A DNA stretch of 64,000 nt from Aerococcus sanguinicola (GTDB lineage Bacteria > Bacillota > Bacilli > Lactobacillales > Aerococcaceae): the NCBI RefSeq assembly GCF_001543145.1, contig NZ_CP014160.1:1550001-1614000 (forward strand), read 5' to 3'. A model generated the notes under the pieces. The model saw nothing but the letters and a program-made list of their open reading frames with translations. It was not told the DNA's origin and searched no databases. The stretch's first letter is position 1, and every line of letters starts with the position of its first letter. A program made the translations under genes and the position numbers. Below, one piece after another: positions 44,779 to 53,172 of this stretch.

Positions 44779-45841
44779 ATTTTGGCTGGGACTTGGCCTA
44801 GTCCTGCTCTTGCTTCTAGGCCTGGTTTATTTTCAATCAACTAGGCAAGTGGAGGAAAAAGACTCCGGTCCAGAAAAAAGCCTGGTGATTTATTCGCCCA
44901 ATTCGGAGGCTTTGTTGGCAACGGTCGTTCCCGCTTTCGAGCAGGCTTATGGGGTCAAGGTTCAAGTCATCCAGGATGCAACAGGCAAGCTTTTTGATCG
45001 ACTCAAATCGGGCCAGGGCGATCCTGCTCCAGACCTGCTTTTTGGCGGATCGAGCCTCTGGTATGAAGCTAACCGGGATTATTTTATCCCCTATACTGCC
45101 AAGGGAGCGGATAAGCTGCCAGCTATCTTCCGGTCTAAGGACCAGACCTATACGCCCTATGCCATGGAGGGGACGGTGATTTTGGCCAACCGCCAGCTGA
45201 CCCAGGATTTGACTATTCATTCTTATGGAGATTTGCTCGATCCGGCGCTCAAGGGTAAGATTGGTCTGGCCGACCCCCGGCTCTCTTCCAGTGGCTTCTC
45301 CCAATTACTGACTATTCTTTTGGCCAAGGGCGGCTATCAATCGGACGCGGCTTGGGACTATGTGCGCCAACTTTACCTGGCCCAGGAAGCCCAGATCTAT
45401 AAGGAATCTTCGGAGGTCAACCAGAGTCTCGTCCAAGGGCAAGTGGCAGTCGGCTTGTCTACAGAAGCTGTGGCCCAACAAATGATTGCCGATGGGGCAG
45501 AATTGGACTTGATCTACCCTGAGGAGGGCACCCTCTACCTGCCCGCTGCAGTCGGCATCGCCAAGGGGACCAAGCACTTGGACCTGGCCCAGGAATTCGT
45601 CGACTACCTCTTATCAGCCCCCGTCCAAAGCTCCCTAGCCGATAGTTTATACCAACGTCCCATCCTAGCTAACCAAGGCCAGACCTCCAAGCTCCGTGAC
45701 TGGCAAAGCATCAACCGCCTATCCGACGAAAGCTGGGACATCCTGGACCAACAAAAACAAATCCAAAATCGGTTTCAACAAGAGGGTGTGAAGGCTAGCG
45801 GGAGAAATAGACCTCTGGAACCAAAAGCCAGAGAAGACTGA
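44762..45841 (+). CDS. membrane-anchored substrate-binding protein (HptA-like)
   Basis: A 359-residue extracellular binding protein with an N-terminal signal anchor and no lipobox (FWLGLGLVLLLLLGLVYF). The type-2 periplasmic-binding fold shows LVIYSPNSEALLATVVPAFEQAYG, PDLLFGGSSLWYEAN, YTPYAMEGTVILANR and LADPRLSSSGF, as in Fe3+/phosphonate/hexose-phosphate binding families. With the kinase and regulator it forms a three-part sensor, with no permease gene beside it. The last ~20 codons and the TGA stop lie inside a ~118-bp structured repeat, so its native C-terminus has been replaced. Confidence 0.82.
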   Translation: MRKQTKFWLGLGLVLLLLLGLVYFQSTRQVEEKDSGPEKSLVIYSPNSEALLATVVPAFEQAYGVKVQVIQDATGKLFDRLKSGQGDPAPDLLFGGSSLWYEANRDYFIPYTAKGADKLPAIFRSKDQTYTPYAMEGTVILANRQLTQDLTIHSYGDLLDPALKGKIGLADPRLSSSGFSQLLTILLAKGGYQSDAAWDYVRQLYLAQEAQIYKESSEVNQSLVQGQVAVGLSTEAVAQQMIADGAELDLIYPEEGTLYLPAAVGIAKGTKHLDLAQEFVDYLLSAPVQSSLADSLYQRPILANQGQTSKLRDWQSINRLSDESWDILDQQKQIQNRFQQEGVKASGRNRPLEPKARED

Positions 45842-46061
45842 AAGACTTCGTCGGATTTTGGTGAAGAGGAGCTATTTCTGCTAGCCTGAACCCGACTAGA
45901 GGGTGTGAGCAAGAGCGGCTAGACTTGAATGACTGGAGCCCAAGCGGAAAAGAGCGGCTTTAGCCGATCGTTCCGATTGGGTGAAGTCACTTCAAGTCTG
46001 CTCTTGCGAACCCGACTATACAGGGCGTGAGGAAGAGGGGGTAGCTTGCATTCACTGGAGC
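45782..46061 (+). repeat. tandem array of the ~118-bp structured repeat (two full, one truncated)
   Basis: Copy 1 (45782-45899) has arms AGGCTAGC/GCTAGCCT and AGAAATAG/CTATTTCT. Copy 2 (45899-46018) has GCAAGAGC/GCTCTTGC and AGACTTGAA/TTCAAGTCT. Copy 3 (from 46021) loses its right half near 46061. All keep GGGTGTGAG or GGGCGTGAG at the left, and the full copies keep GAACCCGACTA at the right. Copy 2 is nearly identical to the first copy at 62801 apart from its outer arms, where both sides changed together. Confidence 0.9.
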
Positions 46062-46120
46062 AAATGAGATTCAGGTAAGCAGTACTTAAAGCTTTTCTAC
46101 TTGCATATGGAAGGTCTATA

Positions 46121-46327
46121 TGCAAATAGCGAGAGTGAATTTGCGCTCGACAACTTTATGTGCAAATTGGGAGTGTGAATTTGCGTTCACGAGCTTTGAG
46201 TGCAAATTGAAAACATGAGTTTGTGCTCGACAACTTTATGAGCAAATTGGGAATATGAGTTTGCGTTCGGCAGCTTTATGAGCAAATTGGGAATATGAGT
46301 TTGCGTTCATCAGATTTGAGTGCAAAT
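46121..46327. repeat. five tandem 40-bp hairpin repeats
   Basis: GCAAAT recurs at 46122, 46162, 46202, 46242, 46282 and 46322 with an exact 40-bp period. Each unit forms a hairpin GCAAATT...(A)TTTGC and has a spacer such as GTTCGGCAGCTTTATGA. The array immediately follows the truncated ~118-bp repeat. Confidence 0.85.
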
Positions 46328-46359
46328 CAAAAGCCAGAGATAACAAAGCACAGCATCAA

Positions 46360-46393
46360 AAAGCGGACCAGCCCAAGCTCGTCCGCTTTCTTT
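46360..46393. terminator. bidirectional terminator
   Basis: AAAGCGGAC pairs with GTCCGCTTT. It ends the minus-strand small gene at 46394 and can also serve the plus strand (CTTTCT tail). Confidence 0.7.
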
Positions 46394-46661
46394 CTACTGA
46401 CTGATTTCCATGCCATCACGGAGAATGCGGCTGGCATGGATGACCTGGGTCGTCTCTTGGTCGCTATTTAATCGCAAGGGGGCAAGGTCTACGCTCTCCC
46501 CACCTATGATGGTGTAGGCTTCGTATGGGTCGCCAGCTTTCAATTGGTCGGGGTCGATCCCGTAAGGCATGGCCATCACGAAGTAGAAGCCTTGCTTATC
46601 TTGGGCAAGGATGGTAGGGAAGGCCTCGTCATGGTAGGCGGGGATCGGGCACTTTTTTCAT
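46394..46661 (-). pseudogene. small gene frameshifted in a run of six A
   Basis: On the minus strand AAGGAG precedes ATG 46661, followed by six A (46653-46658). In the ATG frame translation stops after ten codons. With one A fewer it would read MKKCPIPAYHDEAFPTILA and continue through 46394 as an ~88-residue acidic protein ending ASRILRDGMEISQ. The family is not recognised. The homopolymer suggests a slip mutation, phase variation or sequence error. Confidence 0.6.
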
Positions 46662-46747
46662 GAGGGGGCTCCTTGCTATTTTTAATTTAAGTTTAGAAAG
46701 TTCGACCCTGCCTGTCAAGCTTGATGTAAACCTTTTCAGGATATCTC

Positions 46748-46776
46748 TTGACTTTGTTAGGGGGGCTGGCTATAAT
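46748..46776 (+). promoter_or_regulatory. promoter of the riboflavin operon
   Basis: TTGACT and TATAAT lie 17 bp apart, 17 bp before the riboswitch. Confidence 0.85.
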
Positions 46777-46792
46777 ATAGGCAGTTGAATAT

Positions 46793-46900
46793 CTATCTTC
46801 AGGGCAGGGTGCAAGTCCCTACCGGTGGTAAAGCCCACGAGCCGCAAGGTTGATTTGGTGAGATTCCAAAGCCGACAGTATAGTCTGGATGAAAGAAGAT
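46793..46900 (+). promoter_or_regulatory. FMN riboswitch (RFN element)
   Basis: The conserved RFN core is present: ATCTTCAGGGCAGGGTG at the 5' end, then CCCTACCGGTGGTAAAGCCC, GAGCCGC, GATTTGGTGAGATTCC, GCCGACAGTATAGTC and the closing GGATGAAAGAAGAT. FMN binding switches off the downstream biosynthesis genes. Confidence 0.95.
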
Positions 46901-46924
46901 CGAAAGAAGAAATTAGCGCTTTTG

Positions 46925-46968
46925 AATGCTCTGGAATGACAATGATCGTTTCAGAGTATTTTTTTATT
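46925..46968 (+). terminator. riboswitch-controlled terminator
   Basis: ATGCTCTG pairs with CAGAGTAT, followed by seven T, directly between the RFN aptamer and ribD. It is the expression platform for FMN-dependent termination. Confidence 0.85.
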
Positions 46969-47042
46969 AGCCAAATTAAATCTTTTCTTTGTAATGTCTT
47001 GGATAGCTCTATTCAAGGCATTATTTTTTTGGAGGTGTTTCG

Positions 47043-48143
47043 ATGCGAGATGAAGAATGGATGCAGCAAGCCCTGGACCTGGCTGAAAAAGGTCGGGGCT
47101 GGGTGAATCCGAATCCCTTAGTGGGAGCCGTGATCGTTAAGGAGGGCCGGGTCTTAGGCCAGGGTTACCACACAGCTTACGGCAAGCCCCATGCGGAGAG
47201 GGAAGCTTTGGCTGCGTGTCAGGAAGATCCTCAGGGGGCTACCCTCTATGTGAACTTGGAACCTTGTTGCCACTATGGAAAGACCCCGCCTTGTACGGAA
47301 GCTGTGATTGAAAGTGGGATCCAGCGGGTGGTTGTCGGAAGCCTAGACCCCCATGACAAGGTGGCAGGCAAGGGGGTTCAAGCCCTCAAGGAAGCGGGCT
47401 TGGAAGTTAAAGTTGGTGTCCTAGAAAAAGAATGCCAGCACTTAAACCGGGTCTTTGAAAAATTTATCGTTAGTCATAGGCCTTATATGGTAGCCAAGTA
47501 CGCCATGACTTTAGACGGTAAGATTGCTACGCGGACGGGGGCCTCGCGCTGGGTGACGGGGCCGGAAGCCCGCCAGCGTGTCCACCAGACCCGCCATGCG
47601 CTCTCAGCGATCATGGTGGGGGTCAATACCATCCTGGCTGATGATTCCCTCCTGACCTGCCGGCTGGATGGGGGCATGGACCCAGTCCGGATTATCTGCG
47701 ACTCAGAGCTCAGAACGCCTTTAGACAGTCAAGTCGTCCGGACGGCTGACCAAGTACCTAGCTATCTGGCGACGACCTGCCGGGAGGCGGACCGCCAAGC
47801 GCCTTACCGAGACGCGGGCTGTGGCATCATCGAGCTGGGCCGCCGCCAAGGTCACTTGGACCTGGTTGAATTGATGACCCGACTCGGGGAGATGGATCTG
47901 GATAGCGTCCTCTTAGAAGCAGGGGGCACCCTGACCTGGTCAGCTCTGGCGCTGGGCCTTGTCGATGAAGTCCACGCTTACATCGCTCCTAAGCTATTCG
48001 GTGGCCAGGCCATGTCGCCGGTCGCTGGCCAAGGCGTTGAAACGCCAGACCAAGCTATTCAACTCGAATCCTTTGCCTGGTCTCAAGTCGGAAAAGATGT
48101 TTTGATAGAAAGTAAGGTGGTGACCGGATGTTTACCGGATTAA
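47043..48143 (+). CDS. ribD: riboflavin-specific deaminase / reductase
   Basis: The bifunctional enzyme carries out the second and third steps of riboflavin synthesis. The N-terminal deaminase has the zinc site His50 and Glu52 (KPHAERE), Cys75 and Cys84 (PCCHYGKTPPC). The C-terminal reductase starts near residue 145 (YMVAKYAMTLDGKIA) and contains SRWVTGPEARQRVH and LEAGGTL. ATG 47043 follows GGAGGTG. It overlaps ribE by 16 bp and lies under the FMN riboswitch. Confidence 0.97.
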   Translation: MRDEEWMQQALDLAEKGRGWVNPNPLVGAVIVKEGRVLGQGYHTAYGKPHAEREALAACQEDPQGATLYVNLEPCCHYGKTPPCTEAVIESGIQRVVVGSLDPHDKVAGKGVQALKEAGLEVKVGVLEKECQHLNRVFEKFIVSHRPYMVAKYAMTLDGKIATRTGASRWVTGPEARQRVHQTRHALSAIMVGVNTILADDSLLTCRLDGGMDPVRIICDSELRTPLDSQVVRTADQVPSYLATTCREADRQAPYRDAGCGIIELGRRQGHLDLVELMTRLGEMDLDSVLLEAGGTLTWSALALGLVDEVHAYIAPKLFGGQAMSPVAGQGVETPDQAIQLESFAWSQVGKDVLIESKVVTGCLPD

Positions 48144-48763
48144 TTGAAGAAGTAGGGAAGATCAAGGCCATCAAGAAGTCCTCCCAGGCCTGTGTGGTCC
48201 AAATTGGGGCTGCCAGGGTTCTTGAGGGCATCCAAGTAGGGGATAGTGTGGCGGTCAATGGGATCTGCCTGACCGTGACCGATTTTGACCAATCTTCTTT
48301 CACAGTTGACGTGATGCCCCAGACCTGGCAGATGACCGCTCTGGCCCAGCTCGACCGGGGATCCGCAGTCAACCTGGAACGGGCCATGGCAGCTTCGGAC
48401 CGTTTAGGCGGTCACTTTGTTTCGGGCCATATTGATGGTAAGGCCCAGCTTCAAGCCATCCGTCCCCAGGGCAATGCGGTACTCTATGATTTTAGGGCGG
48501 GCAAGGATCTCTTGGACGATATGGTCAACCAGGGCAGTGTGGCCATCGATGGGATAAGCTTGACCCTGGTCCAAGTCGACCAGCAAGGCTTTCGGGTGTC
48601 TATCATCCCTCATACCCTGGACCAGACCAACCTGACACAGAAGAAGGTCGGCGATTGGGTCAATATTGAGACCGATATGATTGGTAAATATGTGAAACGT
48701 TTTATGGCTAAGGCAGAATCTTCTGACCTGACTGAGGCCTACTTGCGCGAGCAAGGATTCTAG
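48128..48763 (+). CDS. ribE: riboflavin synthase alpha chain
   Basis: It dismutates two lumazine molecules to riboflavin. Two homologous barrels are visible: MFTGLIEEVGKI with VNGICLTV in the first, and the second from LGGHFVSGHIDG with AIDGISLTLV. At 211 residues it is the usual length. It overlaps ribD at its start and is followed by ribBA after 13 bp with AGGAGGA. Confidence 0.96.
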   Translation: MFTGLIEEVGKIKAIKKSSQACVVQIGAARVLEGIQVGDSVAVNGICLTVTDFDQSSFTVDVMPQTWQMTALAQLDRGSAVNLERAMAASDRLGGHFVSGHIDGKAQLQAIRPQGNAVLYDFRAGKDLLDDMVNQGSVAIDGISLTLVQVDQQGFRVSIIPHTLDQTNLTQKKVGDWVNIETDMIGKYVKRFMAKAESSDLTEAYLREQGF

Positions 48764-48776
48764 GAGGAGGATAAGG

Positions 48777-49985
48777 ATGTTTAAAGAACGTGTGGAAAAG
48801 GCATTAGCTGCCCTTAAAGCAGGCAAGCTGGTGCTTGTCATGGACGATGAGGACCGTGAAAACGAGGGGGATTTGATCTGTGCCGCCGAATTTGCGACCA
48901 CAGACAATGTCAACTTCATGGCTAGCCAGGCAAAGGGCTTGATCTGCATGCCGATGAGCGAAGCCATTGCCCAAAAACTCGACTTCCAGCCCATGGTGGC
49001 CCACAATACTGACAACCACCAGACGGCCTTTACGGTTTCTATCGACCATGTGGCGACGACGACGGGGATTTCAGCCGAAGAGCGGGGCTTGACGGCCCGT
49101 AAAGTTGTAGCTGAAGATGCCTGTCCTGAAGACTTTCGCCGGCCGGGTCACATGTTTCCCTTGGTGGCCAAGTCGGGTGGGGTCCTGGAACGCAATGGCC
49201 ATACGGAAGCGACGGTTGACCTGGTGGCCTTGGCTGGTTTAGAGGCTTGTGGGCTCTGCTGTGAAATCATGGCGGACAATGGCCAGATGATGCGAGGGCC
49301 CGAGCTCAAGGCTTTTGCCAAGGATCACGGCTTGGACTTCTTGACCATTGAAGACCTCCAAGCCTACCGCAAACGTTATGACCAGCTCCTGGACAAGCTA
49401 GCCGACGTGGCCCTGCCCACGCGCTATGGGGACTTCCGCCTGGCTTGTTTCGTCGACCGCTTGACCGGTCAAGAGCACCTGGCCTTGACCATGGGGGACT
49501 TGGACCAGGCAGAGGACGTCATCTGCCGCCTGCACTCGGAATGCCTGACTGGGGATGTCTTTGGCTCAGAGCGCTGTGACTGCGGCGCCCAGCTCGACCA
49601 GGCTTTGGCTCAGATTAGCCAAGCGGGCCAGGGCGTCCTCCTCTATATGCGCCAGGAAGGTCGGGGGATTGGCCTGGTTAACAAGCTCAAGGCCTATCAC
49701 CTGCAGGAGGAAGGACTGGATACCCTGGAAGCCAACCTTGCTCTAGGCCAACCTGCCGATGCTCGGGAATACTATCTCGGGGCGCAGATGCTCCGGGCTT
49801 TAGGGCTTCGCTCGGTTCACTTGCTGACCAACAACCCTGACAAGGTCCAAGAACTCGAAGCCAATGGTATCGCGGTTACAGAGCGCCTGCCTCTGGAAAT
49901 TCCAGCCAATGCCCACGATGCCAACTACCTATTGACCAAGAAAATTAAGATGGGACACCTATTAGACTTAAAGGAGGACAATTAA
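48777..49985 (+). CDS. ribBA: DHBP synthase / GTP cyclohydrolase II
   Basis: A bifunctional fusion supplying both precursors of lumazine. Residues ~1-200 are dihydroxybutanone phosphate synthase (MDDEDRENEGDLICAAEF, RPGHMFPLVAKSGGVL, GHTEATVDL). The rest is GTP cyclohydrolase II with the zinc cysteines in SECLTGDVFGSERCDCGAQL and YMRQEGRGIGL. It is complete (402 residues). The next gene begins directly after its stop codon. Confidence 0.97.
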   Translation: MFKERVEKALAALKAGKLVLVMDDEDRENEGDLICAAEFATTDNVNFMASQAKGLICMPMSEAIAQKLDFQPMVAHNTDNHQTAFTVSIDHVATTTGISAEERGLTARKVVAEDACPEDFRRPGHMFPLVAKSGGVLERNGHTEATVDLVALAGLEACGLCCEIMADNGQMMRGPELKAFAKDHGLDFLTIEDLQAYRKRYDQLLDKLADVALPTRYGDFRLACFVDRLTGQEHLALTMGDLDQAEDVICRLHSECLTGDVFGSERCDCGAQLDQALAQISQAGQGVLLYMRQEGRGIGLVNKLKAYHLQEEGLDTLEANLALGQPADAREYYLGAQMLRALGLRSVHLLTNNPDKVQELEANGIAVTERLPLEIPANAHDANYLLTKKIKMGHLLDLKEDN

Positions 49986-50468
49986 ATGACAAGATTTGAA
50001 GGCAACTTATACACAGAAGATATGAAAGTAGGGATTGTTGTTTCCCGCTTCAATGATTTTATTACGTCAAAACTCTTATCCGGCGCCCTCGACAGCCTCA
50101 AGCGCGAAGGCGTGGCAGAAGCAGCCATCGATGTGGCCTGGGTTCCTGGGGCTTTCGAAATCCCCTTGCTCGCTAAGAAAATGGCTGAGACGGGCCGCTA
50201 TGACGCCATTATTTGCCTGGGTGCCGTGATCCGCGGGGCAACTTCCCACTATGACTATGTCTGCGCCGAAGTCTCCAAGGGCATTTCACAAGTATCTATG
50301 GCGACAGGGCTCCCTGTCCTCTTCGGTGTTATCACGACCGATACCATCGAACAAGCCATCGAGCGGGCCGGTTCCAAGGCAGGTAACAAGGGTTCTGAGT
50401 GTGCCCAAGCAGCTATCGAAATGGTCAATGTTATACGCGCCGTGGAAGGACCATCTGATAAAGACTAA
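49986..50468 (+). CDS. ribH: 6,7-dimethyl-8-ribityllumazine synthase
   Basis: It condenses the pyrimidine and butanone precursors to lumazine. Signatures are [40 protein letters not shown] with the catalytic His, and [17 protein letters not shown]. It is the last gene of the operon, starting one base after the ribBA stop behind AAGGAGG. Confidence 0.97.
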   Translation: MTRFEGNLYTEDMKVGIVVSRFNDFITSKLLSGALDSLKREGVAEAAIDVAWVPGAFEIPLLAKKMAETGRYDAIICLGAVIRGATSHYDYVCAEVSKGISQVSMATGLPVLFGVITTDTIEQAIERAGSKAGNKGSECAQAAIEMVNVIRAVEGPSDKD

Positions 50469-50488
50469 TCGTCAATTTTTTAACCCAG

Positions 50489-50524
50489 AAAAAGTAGCCG
50501 GGAACCAGCGCGGCTACTTTTTGT
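50489..50524 (+). terminator. terminator of the riboflavin operon
   Basis: AAAAAGTAGCCG pairs with CGGCTACTTTTT, 20 bp after ribH. Confidence 0.88.
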
Positions 50525-50605
50525 TATTTGAGGCTTGGGCACTGAATAATTGTCTGGAATGTGTTACCCTTATTGTGAGAATAATCACGAAAGAGGGGAA
50601 GCAAA

Positions 50606-52474
50606 ATGACTGATCAAGAATTGCGTTACCAGCCGGGGACCTACCAGGTGGAGGCAGCTGGCCATAACAGCGCTTTGCCTATGGAGGTTGAGCTCTCGGA
50701 AGACCGGATTGAACGGATCGAAGTTGATGCCAGTTCGGAGAGTAAGGGGATTGCCAACCCGGTATTCGTCAAGGTTCCGGCTGATATCATCGAAGGGCAG
50801 ACCTTGAATGTGGATGCCGTCTCAGGAGCAACGGTCTCCAGCCAAGGGATTATTGATGGGGTAGCCGAAGCTGTGCGCCAGGCCGGAGCTGATCCCGAAG
50901 TCTTAAAAGCTCGTCCTAAGGTCCAACACCAGGCAGCCGAAGCCCTGGAAGAAACGACAGATGTCCTCGTGATTGGGGGCGGGGGTGCTGGTTTAGCCGC
51001 TGCTGCCTCAGCTATTCAAGCAGGCAAGCAAGTTATCGTCCTGGACAAGTTCCCAGCTATTGGGGGCAATACCGTGCGAACAGGGGGACCGATGAATGCG
51101 GCTGACCCAGACTGGCAAAATCAATTTGCTGCTTTGCCAGGCGAAGGGCATACGCTAGAAGAGATTGCAGCGACGCCTGAAGCGGAGATTGATGACGAAT
51201 ACTTAGAAGACTTCCGCGAACTTCGCCAACAAATCCAAGACTATTTAGAAGCTAATGAAGAAGGGGAGGCCTATCTCTTTGACTCGGTTCTCCTTCACCG
51301 CATTCAAACCTATCTGGGTGGCAAACGTGAAGACTTGTCTGGTAACCGGGTTTATGGTAACTATGACTTGGTTAAGACCTTGACAGACAATGTTTTAGAC
51401 AGTGTGAACTGGTTAACTGAGCTTGGTGTGGACTTCGACCGCGACCATGTTGATATGCCAGTGGGGGCTATGTGGCGGCGGGGTCACAAGCCACGTTCCG
51501 ATGAAGGCTATGCCTATGTCCACGCCCTTGAGAGCTTTATCGAAAAAGAGGGGGGCAGCATTTATACGGAAGCTGATGTGACTGAGCTGATCCAAGACGA
51601 CCAAGGCCAAGTCGTCGGCGCAAAAGGGACCTATCAAGGCGCGGCCATGCGGATCGAAGCCCAGGCTCTTGTTTTAGCAACGGGTGGTTTCGGGGCCAAT
51701 ACCCCCATGCTCCAAGAGTATAATACTTACTGGGAACGGATTGATGATGATGTGAAGACCTCTAATTCGCCAGCGATTACAGGTGACGGCATCCGTCTGG
51801 GCCAAGCAGTCGGCGCTGACCTAGTGGATATGGGCATGATTCAGATGCTGCCAACCTGTGACCCAGAAACAGGTGCCCTCTTCACAGGTCTCCAAGTCCC
51901 ACCCGCTAACTTCCTTATGGTTAACCAGGAAGGCCAACGTTTCGTTAATGAATTTGGCACGCGTGATGAGATTTCAGCTGCGGCGATCGCTAATGGTGGC
52001 CTCTTCTACCTGATTGCGGATGAACGCATCAAGGCTACGGCCTATAACACCAGCCAGGAAAAGATTGACCAACAAGTTGCTGACGGGACCCTCTACAAGG
52101 CCGATACGGTCGCAGATTTGGCTCGGCAGATTGATATGGATCCTGAGCAATTGGAAGAGACTGTGAAAAAATATAACTCTTATGTGGAAGCTGGAGAAGA
52201 CCCTGACTTCAACAAAGGAGCTTTTGATCTCAAAGTAGAGGAAGCCCCCTTCTATGCAACGCCGCGCAAGCCGGCCATCCACCATACCATGGGCGGCTTG
52301 CGGATCAATAGCCAGGCCCAAGTCCTCGATGCAGATGGCCAAGCGATACCAGGTCTCTATGCGGCAGGTGAAGTAGCAGGCGGTATCCATGCAGGCAACC
52401 GCTTAGGCGGCAACTCCCTAGCCGACATCTTCACCTTCGGACGAATCGCTGGTCAAGAAGCCAGTCAGTCCTAA
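50606..52474 (+). CDS. flavoprotein reductase with FMN-binding domain (fumarate/urocanate reductase type)
   Basis: Residues ~10-90 are an FMN_bind domain whose [10 protein letters not shown] motif (Thr76) is the site where ApbE attaches FMN covalently. From ~115 comes an FAD-binding domain ([18 protein letters not shown]), a substrate domain, and a C-terminal [15 protein letters not shown]. The family reduces fumarate, urocanate or related enoates as electron sinks. No signal peptide is present, so it is cytoplasmic. GAGGGGAAG precedes ATG 50606. Placement right after the riboflavin operon fits its double flavin need. The exact substrate cannot be read. Confidence 0.87.
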   Translation: MTDQELRYQPGTYQVEAAGHNSALPMEVELSEDRIERIEVDASSESKGIANPVFVKVPADIIEGQTLNVDAVSGATVSSQGIIDGVAEAVRQAGADPEVLKARPKVQHQAAEALEETTDVLVIGGGGAGLAAAASAIQAGKQVIVLDKFPAIGGNTVRTGGPMNAADPDWQNQFAALPGEGHTLEEIAATPEAEIDDEYLEDFRELRQQIQDYLEANEEGEAYLFDSVLLHRIQTYLGGKREDLSGNRVYGNYDLVKTLTDNVLDSVNWLTELGVDFDRDHVDMPVGAMWRRGHKPRSDEGYAYVHALESFIEKEGGSIYTEADVTELIQDDQGQVVGAKGTYQGAAMRIEAQALVLATGGFGANTPMLQEYNTYWERIDDDVKTSNSPAITGDGIRLGQAVGADLVDMGMIQMLPTCDPETGALFTGLQVPPANFLMVNQEGQRFVNEFGTRDEISAAAIANGGLFYLIADERIKATAYNTSQEKIDQQVADGTLYKADTVADLARQIDMDPEQLEETVKKYNSYVEAGEDPDFNKGAFDLKVEEAPFYATPRKPAIHHTMGGLRINSQAQVLDADGQAIPGLYAAGEVAGGIHAGNRLGGNSLADIFTFGRIAGQEASQS

Positions 52475-52476
52475 CA

Positions 52477-52905
52477 GGGTGAGAGCAAGAGCGTTTAGCT
52501 TTGGATGCTTGGAGTAAGTTAGGATAAGGGCAAGCATCGCTTGCACGTTCCCAACTTGCGAAAGCACTCCAAAGCTGCTCTTGCGAACCCGACTAGAAGG
52601 GTGAGAGAGGATGCGTTTAGAAAGGGACCTCTGGAGCAAAAGGACAGAGAAAGCTATAAGCTATCGACGGCCTTTTGTGAAGAGGAGCCCTTTCTGCATC
52701 CTCGAACCCAACTAGAAAGGGTGAGAGCAGAGGCGGTTAGAAGCTTAGCACTGGAGCACGAACGAAAAAGGGCAAGCCATGCTTGCACGTTTTGATCGTG
52801 TGAAGTGGAGAAGCTTCTGCCTCTGCGAATCCGACTAGAAAGGGTGAGAGCAAAGGCGTTCAGAAGCTTTGCACTGGAGCACGAGCGAAAAAGGGCAAGC
52901 CTATT
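52477..52905 (+). repeat. tandem array of the ~118-bp structured repeat (three full, one truncated)
   Basis: Copies start at about 52479, 52598, 52717 and 52841. Outer arms are GCAAGAGC/GCTCTTGC, GAGGATGC/GCATCCTC and GCAGAGGC/GCCTCTGC. Inner arms are AGCTTTGGA/TCCAAAGCT, AGAAAGGG/CCCTTTCT and AGAAGCTT/AAGCTTCT. The fourth copy is cut at ~52900. The array starts three bases after the reductase stop codon. Frames seen across it on either strand are artefacts of the repeats. Confidence 0.92.
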
Positions 52906-53172
52906 TAGTTTTGGATTGTTCAAACTTAAGACAAGAGACTGCTTAGAAGGGCTAGTCTCTTGTCTTTTTATGGCACAACGTAAAGTAATCTAACGTATTA
53001 TGTTATGCTTCATCCATTCTTATAGCAAAAATAAGCAATTTGTTTCAATATCACGCGTCAATTCGCCTTATCAGTAAAAGATTATTTTATTTACGATATG
53101 TTTTATAACATAAAATTTTTAGATTATGATAAAATAGTAAGTAAATAAAACTGATTAATGCGAGGTGCGCTT
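52906..53172. other. AT-rich region upstream of the glutamate symporter
   Basis: An inverted repeat (AAGACAAGAGACTG with CTAGTCTCTTGTCTTTTT, 52925-52970) can act as a terminator for the upstream unit. A TATGAT-like -10 stands near 53126, but no good -35 is seen. No gene is supported. Confidence 0.5.

Noticed and set aside
46651..46661. Programmed -1 slippage in the small gene at A6-G
   Set aside because: The needed shift is +1, whereas the A-AAA-AAG type site promotes -1, so mutation or tract variation is likelier.
52477..52905. Integron attC sites or a CRISPR array
   Set aside because: The repeats have co-varying arms like attC, but the GTT and AAC box order is reversed and no integrase is present. 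Units are ~118 bp without unique spacers, so they are not CRISPR repeats.
52477..52905. Classical kink-turn in the repeat's internal loop
   Set aside because: TGGA opposite GAA could form sheared G-A pairs, but only one base is bulged instead of three when the neighbouring helix is paired.
52541..52993. Open frames on both strands across the structured repeats (also at 45919-46125, 62820-63014 and 898-1086)
   Set aside because: They share near-identical peptides only because the DNA repeats do, have no ribosome-binding sites, and overlap palindromic arms.
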